IMG/VR virus record: IMGVR_UViG_3300034064_001073
Coordinates: 1-64,000 of that record
Reading direction: 5' to 3' (one strand)
Length of the DNA: 64,000 bases
Source of the DNA: a virus
Under the pieces are notes generated by a model. The model made no database searches. It saw only the letters and a program-made list of their open reading frames with translations, and was not told the DNA's origin. The position numbers and the translations under genes were made by a program. Position 1 is the first letter of the stretch. Every line of letters starts with the position of its first letter. Shown in pieces: positions 42,741 through 50,424 of this stretch.

Positions 42741-42749
42741 ATTCTAGCA
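42741..42749 (-). promoter_or_regulatory. Candidate extended -10 promoter
   Basis: The minus strand reads TGCTAGAAT, a TGn element plus TAGAAT, in the intergenic gap upstream of the Dps-like gene, 46 bases before its ATG. There is no clear -35 box. It has the same architecture as the candidate promoter after the capsid terminator, and would give extra transcription of the Dps-like, cement and capsid genes. Confidence 0.45.
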
Positions 42750-42762
42750 TAATTTCTATACT

Positions 42763-45513
42763 TTAGCCACCTATACCAGGAGCAGGATAAGCGCCGAGGG
42801 GAGGAGTCTCTTTCTTGCTCCACACAATAGGAGCCATAATCTTTTTTAGCTCAGACCTCTTCTTGACAGTTACTTCTTCAGTCTTGTCATATAGGCCATC
42901 CTCACCCATTTTAGCAATAGTAAGAATAGTAGCAGGATCTTCCTCTGATGCATCTACACTTAAACCAAGACCATGAGTAACAGTTCCTTTGCTATGCATA
43001 GCATCAATGACTCCATATCCTTCTTTCATTTCAGCTGCGTCGTCCTGCTCACCAAGTGAACCTGAACTAACACCAACTTCATTACCTTTGCTATCAAGAC
43101 GATAAGAAACAAAGTCACCTACAGCAAAAGTTGGCGTTGACGGAGTTGTATAAGTTTTCTCAGGAGTATAAGTATCTTCGACTGAAGACTTAACACTTTC
43201 CTCAATGGCAGTTTCAACAACTGGCTCATTGTAAACAAAGTCACCCATCACCCAAGGACCCTTAACTGAATCTTCAGTTCTCATACGTTCAATTTGTGCA
43301 GCTTTGGCATTTGCCCAGCTCTTGCCGCCATCGCCACCCCAAAGATCCCAAGCAATACGACCAGGAGAGGGAAAGCCTTCTTCGCCTTGGTTGAAGCCAG
43401 AAGCTTTCTTGTCAACCTCATGACGTGCAAAGAAACTCTTCATACGCATAACGGTAGAAGGAGAAAGCTCTTTCTTGTTCATAATGTCTCTAGCGCGCGC
43501 TACTCCAACGCCGGTACCACCGCGCTTGAACTCTGCACGCCACTCAAGAGCACGTTTTGCAGCTGACGCCATACCAGGTGTTGGAACAAATCCCTCAGCG
43601 GCATCATCAATTTCTGGAGCAAATAAGTCTTGAATTTCTTCACCAAACTCACTCTCGTCCATCTTGGACTTGCCGGCATCTTGCATACGTGCAAGCATCT
43701 TCTGGGCACGAGCCTGGATTGACTTAACCTTATCCTCAGCAAGACCCTTAACCTGACCAGCCCTAGCAATAGCATTACGAAGATGAGGAAGGTCAACCTT
43801 GCCATCCTCTCCTTTGTACGGTAAATGGCGAAGTGAGCGAGGTTTAGTTTTGCCCTCTTCATCCTTCTCGCCACCTGACTCAACATAAAAGAAAGAACTA
43901 TCTGGAAGATTGTTAACGTAAGCAGTCGACCAAACAGCATCGTCAATGCTGATTGTTTTTACCATCTCAGAGAACATCTCAGCCGACATATTATCGGCTA
44001 GCTCTACATTAAAGTTGTTAGCAAGGAACTCTTTAACAGAGTCTAGCAATGACTTACTATCAAGCTCAACTTTGGCAAGCTTCTCATCTGTGATAGCCTT
44101 ATCAGAGCGTAGCTCTTTAAGTTCTGACATTACCTCTACAGAAGCAATAGATTTTGACTTAATGTATTCGTCAACAATCGAAAGAATTTCCTTCTTATTG
44201 TCGTCTGATAGTACGCTTGGCATTTCTTGCTCCTCTTCATTGGTTGAGTTAGTTTGGTCTTCCATAGATTCTGTCTTGTTTGCTGAGACTAGTCCGTCTG
44301 GAATAACAGCAAATCTGCAGTAACCATTAGGCTCTATGGTTTGGGAAATAATTTTACAACGACTCTCACTGGCATGAAGAGCGCAATTGCCGCACTTAAC
44401 CCCAATGCTTAGATTTTCATTCTCTGGCCCACTTTCATAGCCAACCCAAATACCAGGAGCCTTATCAAGAGGTCCAACTTTACTAGCAAGAGTCATTAGT
44501 GAATCGGCTAGAGCCTTTTCCTCTTCTGAAAGTTGACTGTAAAGATCAATATAGTCATCTGCTATTTCAACTGGAACTGTAGCAACTGGACCGTTATCAA
44601 AGCTGGCCATAATCTCTGAGTCACTAATATCAGTAGCCGCATTTTTAAAGCAGTCGGTCACAACCATAGTAGTCTTGAAATTTTCTAGGTATTGCTGAAG
44701 GGCGTCGCCACCAACCTCTTTATAATTCATTACTCTAGCATGAACATCAGCAGGATGTGTAACATAAGCATAGCCACGATAGCGAAGACCGCTTGGGACG
44801 CCATACGCTTTGGTCCCATCAATATCGTCGCCAATGTCCCATTCCATCTCGTCAGTCTTGTAAGACTTACCGCTAATAGAATCGTAAAGATCATTAGGAG
44901 TCATCTCAACACTAACTGTAAGATAGCGCCCATCAAGGGTTTTCTCTACAGCCTCTGGATCTGTAACAAGTCCTTTGACAAGTACCCATCCAAGGCCCTC
45001 AAAATCCTCATCAGTCATCATTCCAGACTTGGCAAGCTTCTTCATATAGGGAGCCATAGCAACGTCAGGAGCCTTAAGTATAAGGCCATCCTTGATCATT
45101 GTAGAGCTAACATTATAGGCAGCCTTAGGGTTGTCTACCCAAGTTCCACCAATAGCACGACCAACAGCTCCAACCTCTCTATTCTCAATTTTCTTACCAT
45201 CAACAACAGCAACTTCCTTATGCATAGGCTTAATAGGGATGTTGTATGGATTAGTAAGTGTAGGAATTGCATCTTTCAAGTCAGATGGCATATAGATAAG
45301 GTTATTCTGAGTAGGTCTCATTCCATGAGTAACCTTTGTAAGAGTTACTAGACCAACCTTGTTTTCTGCCACACCATCACTGATAAAGTATTTGAAGTCA
45401 AGAAAGTGTGGGCTCTTCTTGTCCCAAACTTCATGGGTGAAATCGCCCTTAACACTACTAACAAAATAGTCCTGAACAATACCTTCTTGTAATAGTCTCT
45501 TACTTATCTTCAT
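42763..45513 (-). CDS. Multidomain prohead protease
   Basis: 916 residues. The first 270 residues fit a prohead protease of the S78/assemblin type: PMHKEV (H about 98) then REVGAVGRAIG, KGLVTDPEAVEKTLDGRYLTVSVEM (S about 201), and RYRGYAYVTHPADV. Residues about 375-400 hold a CxxC...C...C cluster (CGNCALHASESRC then GYC), like iron-sulfur or zinc motifs in other phage proteins. Residues about 420-500 are acidic and helical (scaffold-like). Residues about 545-615 (PRSLRHLPYKGEDGKVDLPHLRNA) and 660-750 (VARARDIMNKKELSPSTVMRM, then IAWDLWGGDGG) are two further domains known mainly from phage proteins. The C-terminus is an SH3-like part (FAVGDFVSYRLD). The protease matures the head. The extra domains are unusual. 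It overlaps the MuF-like ORF by 14 bases. Confidence 0.8.
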   Translation of the reverse strand: MKISKRLLQEGIVQDYFVSSVKGDFTHEVWDKKSPHFLDFKYFISDGVAENKVGLVTLTKVTHGMRPTQNNLIYMPSDLKDAIPTLTNPYNIPIKPMHKEVAVVDGKKIENREVGAVGRAIGGTWVDNPKAAYNVSSTMIKDGLILKAPDVAMAPYMKKLAKSGMMTDEDFEGLGWVLVKGLVTDPEAVEKTLDGRYLTVSVEMTPNDLYDSISGKSYKTDEMEWDIGDDIDGTKAYGVPSGLRYRGYAYVTHPADVHARVMNYKEVGGDALQQYLENFKTTMVVTDCFKNAATDISDSEIMASFDNGPVATVPVEIADDYIDLYSQLSEEEKALADSLMTLASKVGPLDKAPGIWVGYESGPENENLSIGVKCGNCALHASESRCKIISQTIEPNGYCRFAVIPDGLVSANKTESMEDQTNSTNEEEQEMPSVLSDDNKKEILSIVDEYIKSKSIASVEVMSELKELRSDKAITDEKLAKVELDSKSLLDSVKEFLANNFNVELADNMSAEMFSEMVKTISIDDAVWSTAYVNNLPDSSFFYVESGGEKDEEGKTKPRSLRHLPYKGEDGKVDLPHLRNAIARAGQVKGLAEDKVKSIQARAQKMLARMQDAGKSKMDESEFGEEIQDLFAPEIDDAAEGFVPTPGMASAAKRALEWRAEFKRGGTGVGVARARDIMNKKELSPSTVMRMKSFFARHEVDKKASGFNQGEEGFPSPGRIAWDLWGGDGGKSWANAKAAQIERMRTEDSVKGPWVMGDFVYNEPVVETAIEESVKSSVEDTYTPEKTYTTPSTPTFAVGDFVSYRLDSKGNEVGVSSGSLGEQDDAAEMKEGYGVIDAMHSKGTVTHGLGLSVDASEEDPATILTIAKMGEDGLYDKTEEVTVKKRSELKKIMAPIVWSKKETPPLGAYPAPGIGG

Positions 45514-46147
45514 TAGCCTTCCTTATAATGACTTTGCTATTAGGATGATCAGGCGGTAAATCATAATATTTACTATCTAGGATTTTCCTATTATCTATTA
45601 TAGACTTACTACTTTGATTATATACCTGGTATGATTCTTCGCCATTATCCTTTAAAGCATTGAAAACACCCCAGTTATAACTTCTCATTCTTTCTGTCTC
45701 GTAGATAGTCATCATCCTATGACCAATCGTCTTAGCTGTATCTGTTATAGTGCTACCTTGTCGATTGCGCATCTCAATGTGTAGCTTGTCTATGAAAAAC
45801 TTCTGGACCTTTAACTGAAACTCTATGTTTCCTGTATGAGTCTCAGAAGTTAAATTAGATGAATCAGCATATTCAGAGTAGCCTTTTATGTAGGCCTTTA
45901 TGCTGTTGTCTTTAAGCATGATAGAGAAGCGCTCAAAAGCAGCGTCAACAGTAAACTCAGGATGAACTTCATAGTCAGCCTTTTCTCTTAGATGACTAAC
46001 TAACCCATTTACATCTTCTCTGTACTCGTCAAAGTCCAGAATCTTATCTGTTACTAGACTACCTGGACCACTTTTAGTACCATACTGGTTTGATGGCCTA
46101 ACAGCATTCGCATTAGCTTTGCCACTAGGCGGCGTTACTGAATTTTT
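45500..46147 (-). CDS. MuF-like head morphogenesis domain, probable -1 frameshift extension of portal
   Basis: This open frame runs without a stop from the portal's A10 run to TAA at 45502-45500, about 215 codons. The first ATG in it is at 45919, 76 codons in, and has no ribosome binding site. The end has the MuF layout: a helix with IGHRMMTIYETERMRSYNWG (like the I-x-R-T-E-x-x-R-x-x-N motif) and LPPDHPNSKVIIR (like L-P-P-x-H-P-N-C-R-C, with Ser in place of Cys). MuF proteins aid head assembly and are sometimes fused to portals. I infer it is made as a portal C-terminal extension by -1 slippage. The alternative is a 139-residue protein from ATG 45919, or a homopolymer error in the assembly. 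Confidence 0.68.
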   Translation of the reverse strand, partial: KNSVTPPSGKANANAVRPSNQYGTKSGPGSLVTDKILDFDEYREDVNGLVSHLREKADYEVHPEFTVDAAFERFSIMLKDNSIKAYIKGYSEYADSSNLTSETHTGNIEFQLKVQKFFIDKLHIEMRNRQGSTITDTAKTIGHRMMTIYETERMRSYNWGVFNALKDNGEESYQVYNQSSKSIIDNRKILDSKYYDLPPDHPNSKVIIRKANEDK

Positions 46148-47679
46148 TTTTTAATATCGCGTGAATCTTTCTCAGGTGCCACTGGCTTTTTTGCAATATT
46201 ACCAGCTGCTAGATCTCTAGCCTTTTGTAAATCACCAGAAGACATAGGAGTTTTATCGCTCTTAGCAGAAGTCTCAGCCAACGGAGACATTGGATTTGCT
46301 CCAAGTCTAAGAAGCTCTTGAGCCTCAGTAATCATCTTGTAATATGAATGATCCCAATCGTTATCTGTAGAGCTTGACATACCAATGCGGTCTCTTAACT
46401 CATCATGGCTAATTGCGCTATTCAACCATAACTGGATAGCCGCATTCTCTTTCTTTATTTGATTTTCAACATCTATTTCCTTGAATCTAAGAACAACTTT
46501 ATTCTCTGGTTCAAGCCAGTCAAAGCTATTGTCCTCTGAACTTTCTTGGAGCATAGGAACAATAAGATGAGCATAAATTTGTTCTTCAAGAACAAGCTGA
46601 TCACTTTTAACTGCATTAATAAGACTACTAGACATAGTAGCTGCAGTTGACCTATTAGCAGTATCACCTTCGCCAATGTCTACCGTTGATAGACCAAGCG
46701 CGGCAAGAACACGCTTCTTGAAATAATCAAGATAGCTTTCAGCTCTAAGTGAGCGTCCTTCCGCTCCAATCATTTTAATCTCATGGCGCTCAGGAGTAAC
46801 AAAGAAACCTTCTGGTGGTTGATTATTAATAATCTCAGTAACCATACTAATTTCATCTCTTCCGTCTGGAAGTATAGTTGCAGGCATTGCTTCTGTTCCA
46901 ATCTTATACTGGACAATAGGAAAGATTGTTTGATGTAGTAGAACTTCTACGTCAGTCTCAATTCGACGTAAAGCCTTGATATCTTCAATTGCTGCACTGC
47001 ATCTTGGGGTACCAACAATAAAGCCTTCAAGCTTATTAACATGAAAATGAATAATTTCATTAGGCTCATATATAGTAGTAGGACGAGTATTCTCGGTCCA
47101 GTCTTCTTCGCTGTATTGTCGATACTTTATGGGCTGTTTAAGGTCGTTGACCTTAACCTGGATCATACTGGTAGGAAGTATATGAAGTGAGCTAATTGGG
47201 GCTATTTTGCGCCCCTTAGAGTCAGTTCTAGTATAGCCTCCAGATGTCTTGTCATTGCGCTTAACAAGAACAAAACAATTGCTATATCTAATAATGTTCT
47301 TAGCTATATCAGTTATAAACTGGCGAGGTGTAGTGCGACTAACATAGCAAACTTCTTTAAAGCGCCGCTCTATGTACTCTACAAGATCAGGGTCTTTTCC
47401 TATAACCTCATACCCCTCTTTCATAAACAAAGAAAGCTTCTTGTCAAAGCTAATCTGTAAGTAAGCCTCAATCGTAGCAACTTTATCTATTTCTTTGAAG
47501 TCATGCTCTAGCTTTTGCCAGTCATTCATAAAGTACGGACGAGTAGTCCTATAGTTAAATACTGGATCCTTAGTCTTTTCCAAGCTAGGTCCAGGCATCT
47601 TACTCTCAGCATCATCTATTACTTTAATCGATGAAGCAAGATTCTTAAGATTAATAACTTGTGCTTTTAATTTAAACAT
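46135..47679 (-). CDS. Portal protein
   Basis: 514 residues to the in-frame TAA at 46137-46135. Portal-family features are a clip/stem layout with PRQFITDIAKNIIRYSNCFVLVKRN, ISSLHILPTSMIQVKV, TIYEPNEIIHFHVNKLEGFIVGTP, then a tail/crown helix AESYLDYFKKRVLAALGLST and TAATMSSSLINAVKSDQ. Twelve copies would form the DNA channel at one vertex that docks terminase and the neck. The C-terminus is lysine-rich (DSRDIKKKIQ) and encoded by an A10 run, at which a -1 shift would continue into a MuF-like domain. The start overlaps the preceding 760-residue gene by eight bases. Confidence 0.87.
   Translation of the reverse strand: MFKLKAQVINLKNLASSIKVIDDAESKMPGPSLEKTKDPVFNYRTTRPYFMNDWQKLEHDFKEIDKVATIEAYLQISFDKKLSLFMKEGYEVIGKDPDLVEYIERRFKEVCYVSRTTPRQFITDIAKNIIRYSNCFVLVKRNDKTSGGYTRTDSKGRKIAPISSLHILPTSMIQVKVNDLKQPIKYRQYSEEDWTENTRPTTIYEPNEIIHFHVNKLEGFIVGTPRCSAAIEDIKALRRIETDVEVLLHQTIFPIVQYKIGTEAMPATILPDGRDEISMVTEIINNQPPEGFFVTPERHEIKMIGAEGRSLRAESYLDYFKKRVLAALGLSTVDIGEGDTANRSTAATMSSSLINAVKSDQLVLEEQIYAHLIVPMLQESSEDNSFDWLEPENKVVLRFKEIDVENQIKKENAAIQLWLNSAISHDELRDRIGMSSSTDNDWDHSYYKMITEAQELLRLGANPMSPLAETSAKSDKTPMSSGDLQKARDLAAGNIAKKPVAPEKDSRDIKKKIQ
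46143..46152 (-). promoter_or_regulatory. A10 slippery run at the end of the portal gene (candidate -1 frameshift site)
   Basis: The minus strand has ten consecutive A residues spanning three lysine codons of the portal, five codons before the stop. The run contains A-AAA-AAA, a classic -1 slippery heptamer that also favours transcriptional slippage. A -1 shift leads into an open frame of about 215 codons that lacks a good start. I did not identify a stimulatory structure. Confidence 0.6.
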
Positions 47680-49954
47680 TGTCTACGTTTGCTCCTAATG
47701 CAACTCGACGCCAGAACTCTAGGCTTTCACCTTTGCTTATTATAGACGATTTTGCTCTGTCACAATTTATAAGATTAAATCTACTGTCTGTGGCCGGATT
47801 TATTAGATATTTAATAGGAGTGGTTCTCTGAAAACCTTTATTTCTGTTCTGTCTTGCCTTTTCCTCGTAAACAGGTTGACTATTAAAGTATTCCTTCATT
47901 GGGAAATCACTATTAGGATCTGGATCCCAAGGATCCCAAGGACTCTCATTAGTTGAGTTGCCATTCTCATCTTTCATAGGTATACAAGGCTCAATGCCCT
48001 TAGAGGTAGCAGCCTTATAGAGGCCAAGAGCAAAAGATAGTAACTGAGAGACTGCCATAATTTTTGTGCAAAGAACAATATTAGAATCAGTCTTCTCACC
48101 AAATAAAGTCTTAATAACATCCGAACCATATTCTACAATTTTTGTTTGAGCCCCAACATATTCAATAAAGTCATAGATTGCAGTTTTAATCATTTCAAGA
48201 GAGTCCAACGCATCCCCTCGGCCCATCAAAGGATTGGTAATCGTTGATAGAAATTTCATTCCATTAGAGTTCAATGCTCCCTCCAAGGCTTTGCCAACCT
48301 CTTGTTGATCTATGCCTATTTCTCCATTGGCGTTATTAAAATATTTCTGACTCCATTTAGTCAGCGCACTTATTTTGTTATCTTCTCCTGTTCCTGAGTT
48401 TACCCAGTTTGACAGTTCTTCTGTAGTAAATCCATACTGCTTCCCAGCCTTATCAATGTCCTGAATACTTACAAGACTATTAATTGTGCATAGTGCGTAG
48501 TTTGGAAGGGGAGAGATATTGGCACGAATACTCATTTGTAACAAGTTGAGTAGAGGCTCAATAATTCCTCTCATAACTAAATCTCTTAGAAAGTTTAGAC
48601 CAAAGTTTGCATTTGCCGAGAACACTTCCGCCCAAGTATAGACTAAAAGACCACCAAGCGTAGCAATAACAAATAGTAGCTCTAACGGACACAGAGATCC
48701 AAGTCTTAGTAGGGAGCAGTAGTTAGCTTTTAGATGGAACTCAAGATCACTAGCAAATCTTATCTTGTCCCATAGAGCTTTCGTAATACGTAATTGCTCT
48801 TTCATTTTCAATTCAAGATCTACACCAAAAACAAAATCGCTGCCTTTGAATAGATCACCTGGACCTTTCATATTTCCAAGATCGTCTTTCAGCTTTTGCC
48901 ATTCGCCGCCAAAGCACTCATAGCATCCGTCCCAACCACGAATTAAGTCACCAAGATCTTTAGCTGGTTCTCCAATTGCTCTTGCCTTGAGCTTAGAAGG
49001 CTCCTTGCCTCTAAATAGAACGTCTATGGCACTATTTTGCTTGTCTATTCCATTAAGAGTACTCTCTATGCTGTGGACCACTTCCCTGGTCTTCTCAGCC
49101 TCATTAAACAAAGGTATAAGGCCAACTTTCTGAGAGACATTATCTTCACTAAGTTTTATTTCGTTCTGAGCTAAGGAAGTTTCTAGTCCAAACATATCTC
49201 TGAAAATATCAAACTCTTCATAGACTTTCCATCTCTTATCTTCTCCTAGATTGTTCAACCAGTCAGAGGTCATCTTGCCTAAAGTTTCTTTAGGCTTAGA
49301 GTCATAGTCTTTTTTAATTGTTTTTTGAGCTTGGTATGCAAAAGCAAGAGCAACAAGCGGGCCAAACTTAGTTGACATATCTTCGTCTTCTGTTATGCCA
49401 GACATTGCGTCTTTCTGTAACTCTTTAGTTGTAGAGTTTATTTGGTTTTTTGCTTTTAATTCTGTGTAAAGCTTTGTATGCTTTTTTAACTCTTGTATCT
49501 CTTGATAGGTTAACTTGCCTTTTTGATGATTAGGAAAAAGAAAATCTGCGACTAAGCATTCGTCATGATCCTCACTAGTATAAGGAACACTATAGTTTAT
49601 ATCCTTTAACCTATCAGCAGTCTCTGCAAGAAACTTATCTAAAGTTGCTGCTTGTATAGCTGCTTCTTCTCTGTTTTCTTTTCTAAGGGCTTCAACTGCA
49701 AGAGAACTAATGTCTCTTGCTTTACCATTGTAAAGCTCAGAATCTAGTATCTGGTTGTATTCTTTGTTTGAGTTTAGATTAGATAGTAAGTCTTGTATCA
49801 GACTATTCAGCTCTGTTGCAGAGAGTTTATTTACGTCCCTGTTCTCTACTTTATTACCAGGCCCTTCATCTCTGCTTACTTCTTCTAGTTGAATACCTTG
49901 GTTCGTGCTATTACTTTGAATAAAGAACTTTTTGTTTAAAGGAAGCTTTTCCAT
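47672..49954 (-). CDS. Head-region protein of unknown function with a hydrophobic segment
   Basis: 760 residues. Mostly helical and charged in the first half (KENREEAAIQAATLDKFLAE; KLTYQEIQELKKHTKLYTEL). One strongly hydrophobic segment (LCPLELLFVIATLGGLLVYTW, near residue 430) and a second milder one (KIMAVSQLLSFALGLYKAA, near residue 645) suggest membrane contact. Several cysteines lie around GCYECFGG and CSLLRLGSLCP. I recognise no family. It sits between a small protein and the portal gene and overlaps the portal start, so a head-vertex or ejected-protein role is possible but unproven. The start ATG follows the 149-residue gene by 11 bases. Confidence 0.6.
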   Translation of the reverse strand: MEKLPLNKKFFIQSNSTNQGIQLEEVSRDEGPGNKVENRDVNKLSATELNSLIQDLLSNLNSNKEYNQILDSELYNGKARDISSLAVEALRKENREEAAIQAATLDKFLAETADRLKDINYSVPYTSEDHDECLVADFLFPNHQKGKLTYQEIQELKKHTKLYTELKAKNQINSTTKELQKDAMSGITEDEDMSTKFGPLVALAFAYQAQKTIKKDYDSKPKETLGKMTSDWLNNLGEDKRWKVYEEFDIFRDMFGLETSLAQNEIKLSEDNVSQKVGLIPLFNEAEKTREVVHSIESTLNGIDKQNSAIDVLFRGKEPSKLKARAIGEPAKDLGDLIRGWDGCYECFGGEWQKLKDDLGNMKGPGDLFKGSDFVFGVDLELKMKEQLRITKALWDKIRFASDLEFHLKANYCSLLRLGSLCPLELLFVIATLGGLLVYTWAEVFSANANFGLNFLRDLVMRGIIEPLLNLLQMSIRANISPLPNYALCTINSLVSIQDIDKAGKQYGFTTEELSNWVNSGTGEDNKISALTKWSQKYFNNANGEIGIDQQEVGKALEGALNSNGMKFLSTITNPLMGRGDALDSLEMIKTAIYDFIEYVGAQTKIVEYGSDVIKTLFGEKTDSNIVLCTKIMAVSQLLSFALGLYKAATSKGIEPCIPMKDENGNSTNESPWDPWDPDPNSDFPMKEYFNSQPVYEEKARQNRNKGFQRTTPIKYLINPATDSRFNLINCDRAKSSIISKGESLEFWRRVALGANVDNV

Positions 49955-49965
49955 TTTTTATCTTA

Positions 49966-50415
49966 CTAAGCAGCTAAAGTTGTCTCTGTTGCATTAATTT
50001 TAATTGTTGCTTCACTAAAAAAATTAACGCCATTCCCTTTAGGAACGAATGTCTTTAGCATAAGATACCTACTTCTAATTGCTCCAGGCTCTATATTCGG
50101 AAGGATAACTGTGTTGTTGTATGGTAAATTCTCCCAGTTCTGAGCTCTTATATCTGCAGTAACAGACTCCATAGGCATTAACTGATAGATAATTCCATTG
50201 TTTGAAATAGGTCCATTAGTCACACCATTGATAGCAATAGAAACTGTAATGTTTGTATAGCCAAGATCTTCATTGTCATTTTGCAATGTTAAAGTCTGAT
50301 AGCGATATGAACCATCTGTAGTGTCATGGAAGGCTATTATTTTTGTATTTAAATTTTCTACTAGTTGGTCTGAAAGACCAGTCACTGGATCATTGATATA
50401 AAGTGCAAGTCCCAT
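49966..50415 (-). CDS. Small beta-rich virion-type protein of unknown function
   Basis: 149 residues. It begins MGLALYINDPVTGLSDQLVEN and is rich in Thr, Asn and Val with alternating strands (NITVSIAINGVTNGPIS; TIKINATETTLAA at the end). This is typical of small phage beta-sandwich structural proteins, for instance decoration or stabilising proteins. There is no catalytic motif, membrane segment or cysteine pair. It lies just after terminase large subunit and before the 760-residue gene. AAGGAAATCCT precedes the ATG. No specific family is recognised. Confidence 0.6.
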   Translation of the reverse strand: MGLALYINDPVTGLSDQLVENLNTKIIAFHDTTDGSYRYQTLTLQNDNEDLGYTNITVSIAINGVTNGPISNNGIIYQLMPMESVTADIRAQNWENLPYNNTVILPNIEPGAIRSRYLMLKTFVPKGNGVNFFSEATIKINATETTLAA

Positions 50416-50424
50416 AGGATTTCC

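Noticed and set aside
44692-45351. A 219-codon plus-strand ORF opposite the prohead protease gene
   Set aside because: It is antisense to a gene with clear protease motifs, has no ribosome site, and its product is Ser/Asn/Cys-rich low-quality sequence typical of a shadow frame.
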